NCBI GenBank assembly: GCA_025358485.1
Contig: JANYJJ010000073.1
Location: 1 to 34,705, forward strand
Origin: Burkholderiales bacterium
Lineage (GTDB): Bacteria; Pseudomonadota; Gammaproteobacteria; Burkholderiales; Burkholderiaceae_C
Reading direction: 5' to 3'
DNA length: 34,705 bases
The translations under genes and the position numbers were made by a program. Under the pieces are notes generated by a model, which saw nothing but the letters and a program-made list of their open reading frames with translations, did no database searches and was not told the DNA's origin. Shown in pieces: positions 8,049-15,574 of the stretch; within the stretch, counting starts at the first letter, position 1; each line of letters begins with the position of its first letter.

Positions 8049-8143
8049 CGCTGACTCCGCGGCGGCTTTGTATGTCCGAAAGATACGGATGAATCGACAG
8101 ATAATCCAATGAAATCGGCGGCGACCACTCATCAGATATCAGC

Positions 8144-9100
8144 ATGAATACAACCCGCACTCGGGCACTCAATGTGGGGCCGCTGCGCGCGTTTGAAGCG
8201 GTGGCGCGGCGTTTGAACTTTCGCGTCGCTGCAGAAGACTTGTCGCTCACGCAGTCGGCCATCAGTCGGCAAATCAAGTCACTGGAAGACGACTTGGGCG
8301 CGGCACTTTTCTCGCGCGGCACAAGGCATGTTGAGCTCACGCCCGACGGCATTTTGTTGCTGCGCAGCGTGGCCCCTTTGTTGCAACGCATGGACGCCAG
8401 CGTGCGCCAAATTCGCCAGGCGCGCGGGCGCAAGGTGGTCAACCTGAACACCTTTGCGTCATTCGCGTCGATGTGGCTGATTCCGCAAATGCAAGCCTTT
8501 CAGCGGGCCCACCCCGACATCGACATACGCGTGTCCGCCACCGACCGCATGGTGGACATGGACGAGAGTGACATCGATTTGATCTTGCGCTACGGCACCC
8601 CGCAACAAGTGCCTGCGGGTGCGCAGCGCATGTTTGGCGAGGTGCTCACGCCCGTCATCAGCCGCGGCCTCGCCGAGCAAATTCGCCGTGGCGAAGCGCC
8701 TGCTTTGCGCACCCCGGCCGACTTGGCGGCGCACACCCTGACCGAAGAAGACGACCACCGGCCCAGCGGTGAGTTTTTGAGTTGGCGACATTGGCTGGGC
8801 CTGCACGGGCAGCCGCAATTGCAACCGCGCCGTTGGCTGTACATGAACTTCACTTACCAACAAGTGCAGGCGGCGTTGACAGGGCAGGGGGTGGCGCTGG
8901 CAAGGGTGGCGCTGGTGGCTGATGCGTTGGCGAGTGGTGATTTGGTGGAGCCGTTTGGGGCGGCGGGGCGGGTAGACAGCCACTATGCGTATTGGTTGAT
9001 TGCTTCTTCCGAGGCTGCGCCTCGGGGGGAGGTGGCTTTGTTTTGTGAGTGGGTTTTGGGGAGGGCTGCGGCTACTCGGCTGGGGATGGGTGAGGGTTGA
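8144..9100 (+). CDS. LysR-type transcriptional regulator, GcvA-like
   Basis: This 318-residue DNA-binding regulator has the LysR winged-helix domain at about residues 9-70 (LNVGPLRAFEAVARRLNF, then DLSLTQSAISRQIKSLEDDLG). The effector-binding domain occupies about 95-305, with FASFASMWLIPQMQAF and DIDLILRYGTP as in GcvA-type members. It is divergent from the DUF2917 gene across 95 bp, so it may control that gene and the folate operon as well as itself. A short inverted TCCG/CGGA pair at 8075-8089 lies between them and could be part of the operator. The ligand is unknown. Codon choice becomes monotonous near the 3' end (many TTG and GGG codons). Confidence 0.93.
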   Translation: MNTTRTRALNVGPLRAFEAVARRLNFRVAAEDLSLTQSAISRQIKSLEDDLGAALFSRGTRHVELTPDGILLLRSVAPLLQRMDASVRQIRQARGRKVVNLNTFASFASMWLIPQMQAFQRAHPDIDIRVSATDRMVDMDESDIDLILRYGTPQQVPAGAQRMFGEVLTPVISRGLAEQIRRGEAPALRTPADLAAHTLTEEDDHRPSGEFLSWRHWLGLHGQPQLQPRRWLYMNFTYQQVQAALTGQGVALARVALVADALASGDLVEPFGAAGRVDSHYAYWLIASSEAAPRGEVALFCEWVLGRAAATRLGMGEG

Positions 9101-9128
9101 TTTGCTTTTGCTTTGTTCTTCTCCTGCG

Positions 9129-9191
9129 GAGACCGCGCCGGGTCTCGGCCCGGCTGCCGAGTAACTTTCATTTGCTGCGCCAAATGAAAGT
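9129..9191. terminator. Two adjacent hairpins after the LysR gene
   Basis: Hairpin one pairs GAGACC (9129-9134) with GGTCTC (9141-9146) across a 6-base loop. Hairpin two pairs ACTTTCATTTG (9164-9174) with CAAATGAAAGT (9181-9191), a perfect 11-bp stem with loop CTGCGC. There is no clean U-tract, so this may be a dispersed Burkholderiales repeat that ends transcription from either side rather than a classical terminator. Confidence 0.55.
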
Positions 9192-9316
9192 CACCAAAGC
9201 AAAGGCGCTCATTACACATTTGACCTGCTCGCTTCGGTCACAAGACATCTGCCAGTACTCGACCTGTGGGGGCTTACCTACCAAGCGGTCAACGCGGTCC
9301 AAAACGCAAATGCACT

Positions 9317-9438
9317 CCCTCCCCCTGGCAGGGGGAGGGTTGGGGTGGGGTCGACTGCCAACAGTCAACAGAGCGTTTTCAACGCTGAACCGTATTGCCC
9401 CCTCCCCTCGACGGGGAGGGTTGGGGAGAGGTGAAAAC
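9317..9438. repeat. Pair of GC-rich hairpin repeats
   Basis: The first hairpin pairs CCCTCCCCC (9317-9325) with GGGGGAGGG (9331-9339), loop TGGCA. The second pairs CCCTCCCC (9400-9407) with GGGGAGGG (9413-9420), loop TCGAC. The 47 bp at 9392-9438, which include the second hairpin, recur perfectly in reverse complement at 24774-24820. These are REP-like dispersed palindromes; no transposase is present nearby. Confidence 0.9.
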
Positions 9439-9471
9439 GTCAAACACTTGCGGTCGTGCGCGACGAACAAA

Positions 9472-11811
9472 TCACCCCTCCACCCGCCACCACCCCGGCA
9501 ACAACGCCCGCACCTCCCCTCGCGCAAACCGGTTGTCCATCAAATGCAGCACGCCCTCGTCCGATGTCGTGCGAATGATTCGACCGGCCGCTTGAACCAC
9601 CTTTTGCAAACCTGGGTACAGATAGGCGTAGTTCTGCCCTTCACCGAACAAAGCCTGCATTCGGTCTTTGATTTGTTCGTTCACAGGGTTGACTTGGGGC
9701 AGCCCCAGTGTCGCGATGAAGGCACCGATCAATCGGCGCCCTGGCAGGTCTATGCCTTCTGCAAACGCGCCGCCCAACACCGCAAACGCGATGCCGCGGC
9801 TGTGCGGTGTGAAGCGCGCCAAGAAGTGTTCGCGCGCGGCTTCCAACATGCCGCGTGACTGCTCCCACATCGGGATGTTGGGGTGCTGCGTTTGCAGCGC
9901 GCGGGCTGCTTTTTGCAGGTAATCGAAGCTGCTGAAAAACGCCAAATAGTTGCCGGGCACTTGCGCAAATTGGCGCGCCATCAAATCGACGATGGGCTGC
10001 ACCGACGCATCGCGATCAGCAAAGCGCGTGGAAATGTGGCGATGCGTTTGCACCTTCAGCTGACGTTCAGAAAAAGGTGACGCTACGTCAATGCACACCG
10101 CGTTTTCGGGCAAGCCCAGCATGTCAAGGTGATAGTCCGTGGGGCTCAAGGTGGCTGAAAAAAGCGTGGCAGTGTGGGCGGCTTGAAAGCGCGCTTTCAG
10201 ATGCGTCGCGGGGACGATGTTGCGCACGCACAGCACCGAGTCGGTGGGCTCGATTTCCGCGACGTCTCCACCAGCGACGAGGCTGATGTCAAACAGCGAG
10301 TGGTCGGCGTGGCTGTCGCACATGCGCGCGAAGTGCAGGGTGTCGAAGTACACGCCCAACAAGGCCGTTGGCGTGCCCTCGGGGTGAGCTGCCAAATGTT
10401 CAGAAAAAGCAGCGTTCACGTTGCTCAAGGCACCGATGAAGTTCAACGGCAGTTCTTTGCAGACGGCGTAGTTTTGTTTCTGCTGGTTTTCCAATTCCAC
10501 CCACGCGCGCAGCAGGCGGTTCAGGCTGGATTTGATGGCGCTGGGGGCCGATGAGCGCGCCGCGCTGACCTGGCTCCGTGTGAGCTCCGCGCTGTACATC
10601 TTTCGGCCGCGCTCGATCAAATTGTGCGCTTCGTCCACCAACAAACCTACGCGCCACTGGCTGGCCACCGTCATGCCAAACAGCATGGCGTTCAGGTCGA
10701 AGTAGTAGTTGTAGTCACCCACCACCACGTCGCTCCAACGCACCATTTCCTGCGCCAAGTAGTAGGGGCAAATTCGGTGCTGCAAGGCCACGGCGCGCAA
10801 GGCCGCTTTGTCCATTTGCGGAACCGTCAATGCTTCAACTCTGGCCAGCGGCAAGCGGTCGTAAAAGCCTTGCGCCAAAGGGCACGATTCGCCGTGACAG
10901 GCTTTGTCGGGGTGTTCGCAAGCTTTGTCGCGCGCCACCAATTCCAGAACACGCAAGGGCAGCTGCGAGGCACTTCGTTGAAGTGTGTTCAGCGCCTCCA
11001 ACGCCAAGCCGCGCCCTGGCGTTTTGGCGGCCAAATAAAACACCTTGTCCAAGTTTTGAGTGGCGCTGGCTTTGAGCAGCGGAAACAAAGTGCCCACGGT
11101 TTTGCCGATGCCGGTGGGCGCTTGTGCCAACAAGCAGCGCCCGGATGCAGCCGCTTTGAACACGGCTTCAGACAAAGGCCGCTGGCCGGTTCGAAATTCG
11201 GCGTGCGGAAATTTCAATGCGCGCAGCGCTTCGTCGCGCGCAACCCGGTGCGCTTGTTCTTGCGCTGCCCAAGCCGCAAAACGCCTGCACTGGCCTTGAA
11301 AAAACGCTTGCAAGTCGGCAGCCGAAAACAACTCAGCCAGCACCGTTTCTTCTTGGTTGCCCACGTCGAAATACACCAAAGCCAAGTGCACTTCTTTGAG
11401 GCTCAATTTTTGGCAAAGCAGCGCGCCGTAAACCTTCACCTGCGCCCAATGCAAATGGCGGCGGTTGTCGGGCATGGCGTTCAGGTCGCCGCGGAATGCT
11501 TTGATTTCCTCCAGCCGGTTGGCGTCAGCGTCATAGCCGTCGGCGCGGCCCCGAACGCTGAGGTTTTCAAATTCACCTGACAAGCTCAGTTCTGCCTCGT
11601 ACCCCGGCCCGCGCCGCGCCACCACCACGGCTTGCCCCACCACGCCTTCCAGCGCAGTGGCCGACGGCGTGAAACGCAAATCCAAATCACCTTGCTTGGC
11701 GGTGAATTCGCACAGAGCGCGCACGGCAACGCGGTAGCTGGCGCGAGGTGAAGCTGGCGGCGACTCAGTCGCTCGTGGTTCGAGGGCCATTGCAGCAAGG
11801 CTGTCGAGCAT
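9472..11811 (-). CDS. XPD/DinG-family helicase with N-terminal RecB/Cas4-like nuclease region
   Basis: This 779-residue protein combines two activities. Residues about 25-165 resemble a PD-(D/E)XK nuclease of RecB/Cas4 type: Asp91 in GRADGY, Glu102 and Lys104 in EEIKAF, and Gln124 to Tyr128 as the QxxxY motif. From about 205 onward is an SF2 helicase of the XPD/DinG type. It has Walker A APTGIGKT (231-238), four cysteines that can hold a 4Fe-4S cluster (298, 305, 310, 348), DEAH (393-396) and, near the C terminus, GAFAEGIDLPG and QAAGRIIRT. It should act on DNA in repair or replication restart, with 5'-3' polarity typical of the family. It stands alone on the minus strand. The helicase call is firm; nuclease activity is inferred from motifs. 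Confidence 0.93.
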   Translation of the reverse strand: MLDSLAAMALEPRATESPPASPRASYRVAVRALCEFTAKQGDLDLRFTPSATALEGVVGQAVVVARRGPGYEAELSLSGEFENLSVRGRADGYDADANRLEEIKAFRGDLNAMPDNRRHLHWAQVKVYGALLCQKLSLKEVHLALVYFDVGNQEETVLAELFSAADLQAFFQGQCRRFAAWAAQEQAHRVARDEALRALKFPHAEFRTGQRPLSEAVFKAAASGRCLLAQAPTGIGKTVGTLFPLLKASATQNLDKVFYLAAKTPGRGLALEALNTLQRSASQLPLRVLELVARDKACEHPDKACHGESCPLAQGFYDRLPLARVEALTVPQMDKAALRAVALQHRICPYYLAQEMVRWSDVVVGDYNYYFDLNAMLFGMTVASQWRVGLLVDEAHNLIERGRKMYSAELTRSQVSAARSSAPSAIKSSLNRLLRAWVELENQQKQNYAVCKELPLNFIGALSNVNAAFSEHLAAHPEGTPTALLGVYFDTLHFARMCDSHADHSLFDISLVAGGDVAEIEPTDSVLCVRNIVPATHLKARFQAAHTATLFSATLSPTDYHLDMLGLPENAVCIDVASPFSERQLKVQTHRHISTRFADRDASVQPIVDLMARQFAQVPGNYLAFFSSFDYLQKAARALQTQHPNIPMWEQSRGMLEAAREHFLARFTPHSRGIAFAVLGGAFAEGIDLPGRRLIGAFIATLGLPQVNPVNEQIKDRMQALFGEGQNYAYLYPGLQKVVQAAGRIIRTTSDEGVLHLMDNRFARGEVRALLPGWWRVEG

Positions 11812-11912
11812 GGGTTTTCGTCGAGGAATGAGGGCGTGCCAATTGATAGAGTCAGGCGAAGCTCATTGTGACGGGCCAAGGTTTTTAGTAACCCCGACTG
11901 CACTGGGAAAAA

Positions 11913-11960
11913 ATGCAAACCACCGACTTTCGCGTTGAACTGAACGCGGCCTGCGCATGA
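11913..11960 (+). CDS. Possible 15-residue upstream leader ORF
   Basis: An ATG preceded by GGGAAAAA opens a 15-codon frame (MQTTDFRVELNAACA). Its TGA overlaps the ATG of the small membrane protein gene in an ATGA junction. It could couple translation of the next gene. It could equally be chance, since such short frames are common. No attenuator or ligand signature is seen. Confidence 0.25.
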   Translation: MQTTDFRVELNAACA

Positions 11961-12169
11961 AGCTGAGCCGCTTGTGGCAGCCTGCACGAGCGCTGTTTTG
12001 GTTGATGGTGACGTTCAACGCGTTGTCGTCGCTGTGCAGTTTTGGGTTGCAAACGCTGCCGCTGAACACTGCGGGCAAGCTGCTGTTGGGCTGCGTTGCC
12101 CTGGTCAATGTGGCAGGCGGAATGTGGGCTGCCTGGCTGCTGATCAAAGACCCGATTGAAAAAAACTGA
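11957..12169 (+). CDS. Small membrane protein, two predicted TM segments
   Basis: This 70-residue protein has two hydrophobic stretches, about residues 12-32 (ALFWLMVTFNALSSLCSFGL) and 41-63 (LLLGCVALVNVAGGMWAAWLL). A basic start (MKLSRLWQPAR) and a charged tail (IKDPIEKN) complete it. A two-helix inner-membrane protein is likely. I do not recognise the family. It is divergent from the nuclease-helicase gene by 145 bp and has no partner downstream on its strand. The ATG is preceded by a short ORF whose stop overlaps it. Coding status rests on length, hydrophobic pattern and absence of a competing frame. Confidence 0.6.
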   Translation: MKLSRLWQPARALFWLMVTFNALSSLCSFGLQTLPLNTAGKLLLGCVALVNVAGGMWAAWLLIKDPIEKN

Positions 12170-12283
12170 GCTTGTTTGGGTGGGACAGGAAACTGGCTGA
12201 ATCAATCAAACCCTGGAAAGTCAGTGGCCTTTATCAGCGACGGCAATCTTTCAGCCCAATGTGGGTGCTACCAAAGCGGCTTG

Positions 12284-12919
12284 TTAGCCCCCGTTCACAC
12301 TGCGCTGGACATCCCCTGGCTTGCGGTCGTATGGGTCTATGCGCGTTTCGGTTGGGGTGGGTGACGGTCGAGTGGCAGACGGTTTCACCTTGGTCGGCGC
12401 ATTTTTCGTTTCGGCAGCGGGTTTGGAGGTAATGACACCTTGAGTTCGAGGTGCCAAGGCACCGCCGGCTGAGATACGCACACCTTCTTTGGCGGCTTCG
12501 ACCCACGTGGCTGCGGCGATGTTCACTGTCGATTTGGCGCCGCGCACTTGGTATATCGGCCCTTGTCCAAGTTTGGACAATTCAGGTGCGTACCGGATTT
12601 GAAGCGCGCCACCGTTCAAAGGCTGCCAGTTGGTTTGCTTGTTTAGAAATCCCTGAGCTTTGGTAGGAATATCGTCGAGTTTCATGCGCGCACCGCCATT
12701 TTTGCCAGAAGGCACGATGTAGGCAGACGGCATTTGCTGAGTGGACGCCGCTCGGGGTGTCCATACTTTCTGACCTGCGGGCGTGGCTGTTTCGAGCCGC
12801 TTCGTGCCTGCTGTGCGGATGTTGTTTCCCCCCATCTGCGTGCTGGCCGGGGCTTGTGCGAGCAAGTCGGTGTTTGAACCAGGAAGTGCTTTGGGTGGAA
12901 GTCCGTTGATCGATGCCAT
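12284..12919 (-). CDS. Orphan hypothetical protein, Pro/Thr/Ala-rich
   Basis: This 211-residue protein is not recognised. The ATG at 12919 has a GGAG ribosome site 9 bases upstream, which supports real translation. The N-terminal 75 residues are polar and probably disordered (NTDLLAQAPASTQMGGNN). A central, more ordered part (about 80-150) contains QIRYAPELSKLGQGPIYQVRG and VNIAAATWVEAAKEGVRISAG. The tail is rich in Lys, Pro and Thr (TKVKPSATRPSPTPTETR). There is no signal peptide, membrane segment or cysteine. It is flanked by poorly coding DNA on both sides. It could be a secreted or structural protein of an accessory island, which is speculation. Confidence 0.6.
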   Translation of the reverse strand: MASINGLPPKALPGSNTDLLAQAPASTQMGGNNIRTAGTKRLETATPAGQKVWTPRAASTQQMPSAYIVPSGKNGGARMKLDDIPTKAQGFLNKQTNWQPLNGGALQIRYAPELSKLGQGPIYQVRGAKSTVNIAAATWVEAAKEGVRISAGGALAPRTQGVITSKPAAETKNAPTKVKPSATRPSPTPTETRIDPYDRKPGDVQRSVNGG

Positions 12920-13397
12920 GACTTTCTCCGAGATTGGCGATCTCGTGAAATTACAAGCGGATGTTTTGCGGTTTCTTTGCTTGAATTTGTTGTCACTGCA
13001 AATTTGGATTGAGCACCGACATCATGCGGCCGGTGTCCTTTCGGCCGGAGATGTTTCTTCCGACTGTCTTGAGGCATCAAAGGAAGGCTTGAGCAGGACG
13101 CTCTTCGCTGCCTCATGACGTTCGAAAAGCCACCTCAGCCCGAACGGATTTGGATTGCGTTTTGAGCTGAGCGAACCGTATTGGACTTCGCACCGCGAAG
13201 CTGCCCGTTCAGTCGAGTTTTTCAACGGCACAAACGACGTCGCGGCCGATACCCCGCGAAGCTGGTAGGTGTGTGTTGCGCAGCAGTGGTCGACAAAGGC
13301 CCGCAGCGTACAAACCGCAGTTCGCGCACTCAGATGTGGGGTTGCGTCGCGGCGGCCGAGGCAAAACGAAAGCTGCGTTTTTTGGGTTTCACCGCCG
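12920..13397. other. Poorly coding intergenic region
   Basis: These 478 bp between the orphan gene and the flavin reductase hold no recognisable gene. Short open frames on both strands (for example 13022-13231 minus) have no clear ribosome site or family resemblance. A CGGCCG pair around 13030-13050 can form a small hairpin. The region may be decayed DNA or hold promoters for the orphan gene. Confidence 0.6.
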
Positions 13398-14030
13398 CTA
13401 TCGCGGTCGCTTCATTCGAAACAACTGCGCTGGGGTGATTTCAAAGTAGTCACCTGCCCCTCCCGCGCGCAGCACGGGCTGTGCCGCCGCGGTGTCGTAA
13501 ATACCGTCCACCAGCAATCGTTTGGCAATGTGCACGGCCACCACTTCGCCCAAGGTCAGCCAAGTGGGCACCAGCGCGCCGTCGGCGGCTTGCAGCTGGA
13601 TGATTTGGGTCAGCTTGCATTCAAAGGCGACCGGGCTTTCGGCAACACGTGGCACCTTGACGATTTGTGATGACGCGGCGGTGAGTCCGGCCAACTCAAA
13701 CTCATTCACCTCGGGCGGCACGTGGGCGCAGGTGGTGTTCATGGCGTCGGCCAGGGGGCGGGTCACCAAGTTCCAAACAAACTCACCCGTTTCGCGGATG
13801 TTGCGCAGGGTGTCTTTTTCGCCCAGGCTGGCAAAGCCGATCAGCGGCGGCGTGTAGTTGAAGGCGTTGAAAAAACTGTAGGGCGCCAGGTTGATCTGGC
13901 CTGCCGCGCTGGCGGATGAAATCCAACCGATGGGGCGCGGCCCCACGATGGCGTTGAACGGGTCGTGCGGCAGGCCGTGGCCCTGCCCAGGACGGTAGGA
14001 GTGGAAGTCGTCTGAATCAGCACTTGTCAT
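13398..14030 (-). CDS. Flavin reductase-like FMN-binding protein
   Basis: This 210-residue protein belongs to the FMN-binding split-barrel flavin reductase family. Visible landmarks are VGPRPIGWISSAS (about 30-43), NLAPYSFFNAFNYTPPLIGF (about 48-67), DTLRNIRETGEFVWNLV and a C-terminal YFEITPAQLFRMKRP. Such proteins supply reduced flavin to oxygenases or bind FMN in aromatic catabolism. The start is the ATG at 14030 (MTSADSDD), with another ATG two codons upstream. It lies next to the paa operon and is divergent from it across about 290 bp, so a role near aromatic degradation is possible. However, PaaE already supplies electrons to the epoxidase. The exact partner is unknown. Confidence 0.88.
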   Translation of the reverse strand: MTSADSDDFHSYRPGQGHGLPHDPFNAIVGPRPIGWISSASAAGQINLAPYSFFNAFNYTPPLIGFASLGEKDTLRNIRETGEFVWNLVTRPLADAMNTTCAHVPPEVNEFELAGLTAASSQIVKVPRVAESPVAFECKLTQIIQLQAADGALVPTWLTLGEVVAVHIAKRLLVDGIYDTAAAQPVLRAGGAGDYFEITPAQLFRMKRPR

Positions 14031-14238
14031 GAACATTGCTTTTTGTACGCTGGTGATTGCGCCCGATTGGCAGCGAATTCAATGTACGCGACCGCCGCAG
14101 TCCAACACCAGGGTCAATGCCAGTCATATTTCAGTGTGTGCGACGCAAGCAAACTTTCCTCAACGTCGCAGTGACGTGTGGATCAGTTTCTGACTGTGGG
14201 TTGTTCACCCGCCACTTCACCGTGCACCTCACTTGCAC

Positions 14239-14267
14239 TTGCCAACGTGCTTGTCCGTCGCTAACAT
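14239..14267 (+). promoter_or_regulatory. Predicted sigma-70 promoter of the paa operon
   Basis: A -35 like TTGCCA (14239-14244) is separated by exactly 17 bp from a -10 like TAACAT (14262-14267), about 57 bp before the paaG ATG. Transcription would begin near 14273-14276, inside the palindrome that follows. The prediction rests on consensus match and position only. Confidence 0.6.
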
Positions 14268-14269
14268 CT

Positions 14270-14283
14270 ACCGACCGGTCGGT
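14270..14283. promoter_or_regulatory. Probable PaaR (TetR-type) operator
   Basis: ACCGACCGGTCGGT is a perfect 14-bp palindrome placed directly after the predicted -10 box, covering the likely transcription start. It matches the ACCGACCGGTCGGT-type site I recall for betaproteobacterial PaaR. A TetR-family PaaR is encoded at the end of the same operon. Repression would be relieved by phenylacetyl-CoA, as known for the pathway. I found no second copy in the window. Confidence 0.75.
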
Positions 14284-14324
14284 CAATCAAATTTGTTGTC
14301 AGTTCGATCAGCTCAGGAGCCGCT

Positions 14325-15122
14325 ATGTCGCAAGCCGTGGTGTTGTCGTCGCAGTCAGGTGCCGTGCTCACGCTCACCTTGAATCGCCCTGCGGCGTTGA
14401 ACAGCTTCACTGGCGACATGCACACCGCGCTGATGGCGGCGCTGAATCAAGCGGCCACGGAAGTTTCGGTGCGCTGCGTGGTGGTCACGGGTGCAGGCCG
14501 CGCGTTTTGTGCTGGGCAGGATTTGACTGACCCCGCAGCCGCCCCCAAGGCCAGCGGCGAGCCGACCGATCTGCGCGACCTGATTGACCGGCACTACACC
14601 CCGCTGCTGGCGCGCATGCGCAGCCTGCCTGTGCCGCTGATAGCTGCCGTGAATGGCGTGGCCGCCGGAGCGGGGGCCAACTTCGCGCTGGCCTGCGACA
14701 TGGTGGTGGCGGCAGACAACGCCAGCTTCATCCAGGCCTTCAGCAAAATCGGTTTGATCCCCGACACCGGCGGCACTTGGTTGCTGCCGCGCTTGGTGGG
14801 CGGTGCCCGCGCCATGGGCTTGGCGATGACAGGCGACAAGCTCAGCGCCGCAGATGCGCAGCGCATCGGTTTGATCTGGCAATGCGTGCCTACCGAATCA
14901 TTGACAACCGAAGTAAAAACACTGGCCGACAAGTTGGCCGCCATGCCCACCGCCGCGTTGGTGGCCACGCGCAAAGCACTGCATGCCGCTGCCAGTTTGA
15001 GCTTCGACGACGCCTTGGCCGCAGAGGCCGAATTGCAAAGCGCCTTGGGTTTTGCGCACGATTACCAAGAAGGCGTGGCGGCCTTTCAAGCCAAGAGCGC
15101 GCCTGTGTTCACTGACCGCTGA
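14325..15122 (+). CDS. paaG: Ring-1,2-epoxyphenylacetyl-CoA isomerase
   Basis: PaaG is a crotonase-fold enzyme that turns the ring epoxide of phenylacetyl-CoA into the oxepin-CoA. The 265-residue protein shows the oxyanion-hole segments GRAFCAGQDL (58-67) and NGVAAGAGANFAL (110-122). Asp147 in KIGLIPDTGG corresponds to the region of acidic catalytic residues of this subgroup. QDL and PDTGG are typical of PaaG against general enoyl-CoA hydratases. It is the first gene of the paa operon, with AGGAG 7 bases before its ATG. Its stop overlaps the paaI start (TGATG). Assignment is supported by the whole operon context. Confidence 0.94.
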   Translation: MSQAVVLSSQSGAVLTLTLNRPAALNSFTGDMHTALMAALNQAATEVSVRCVVVTGAGRAFCAGQDLTDPAAAPKASGEPTDLRDLIDRHYTPLLARMRSLPVPLIAAVNGVAAGAGANFALACDMVVAADNASFIQAFSKIGLIPDTGGTWLLPRLVGGARAMGLAMTGDKLSAADAQRIGLIWQCVPTESLTTEVKTLADKLAAMPTAALVATRKALHAAASLSFDDALAAEAELQSALGFAHDYQEGVAAFQAKSAPVFTDR

Positions 15123-15574
15123 TGTCCTCAACATTCATGTTGGAAAACCTGTCACCACAACAACTGGCCGACCATGTGCGTCAGGTCATGAACGCCAAAG
15201 ACCGTGCCAGCATGGCCTTGGGCATGGACATCACACACATGGGCCCCGGCAGCGCCACGCTGACGATGGCAGTGCGCGAAGACATGCTCAACGGTGCCGA
15301 TGTGTGCCACGGCGGGCTCATCACCACGCTGGCCGATTCGGCTTTTGCCTATGCCTGCAACTCGCGAAATTTGCTCACGCTAGCCGCTGGATTGAGCACT
15401 GACTTTGTGGCTTCGGCATTGCTGGGCGACGTGCTCACTGCCGACGCCGTCGAAGTGGTGCTCAAAGGCAACACCGGCGTCTATGACGTGGTGGTGCGCA
15501 ATCAGGACAAACAAGTGATCGCAACATTTCGGGGCCGGTCGCACCGCATGAAGGGAAGGTACACATGCCCTTAG
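15122..15574 (+). CDS. paaI: Hydroxyphenylacetyl-CoA thioesterase
   Basis: PaaI is a small hotdog-fold thioesterase that hydrolyses stalled (hydroxy)phenylacetyl-CoA and frees CoA. The 150-residue protein has the motif CHGGLITTLADSAFAYACN (about 62-80), which is nearly diagnostic for PaaI. Asp72 is the expected catalytic acid. The start ATG overlaps the paaG stop by one base. A second Met at residue 6 is possible. It overlaps the start of paaK by 10 bp, so the three proteins are probably coupled in translation. Confidence 0.95.
   Translation: MSSTFMLENLSPQQLADHVRQVMNAKDRASMALGMDITHMGPGSATLTMAVREDMLNGADVCHGGLITTLADSAFAYACNSRNLLTLAAGLSTDFVASALLGDVLTADAVEVVLKGNTGVYDVVVRNQDKQVIATFRGRSHRMKGRYTCP

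Larger units (their letters stand above)
9101..9471. other. Intergenic stretch with hairpin repeats
   Basis: This 371-bp region between the convergent LysR and helicase genes holds no gene I can support. It contains two hairpins just after the LysR stop (9129-9191) and then two GC-rich repeat hairpins (9317-9339, 9400-9420). The open frames that cross it on both strands look like by-products of the repeats. Confidence 0.8.

Noticed and set aside
8075-8089. Possible LysR operator TCCG-N7-CGGA
   Set aside because: Only four-base arms match, too weak to call a site, although the position between divergent genes is suitable.
10624-11580. 318-codon plus-strand frame inside the nuclease-helicase
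   Set aside because: It is antisense to the FeS and Walker regions of a complete helicase and has no recognisable domain.
13022-13231. 69-codon minus-strand frame in the gap before the flavin reductase
   Set aside because: There is no convincing ribosome site, no family resemblance, and overlapping frames of similar length occur on both strands.
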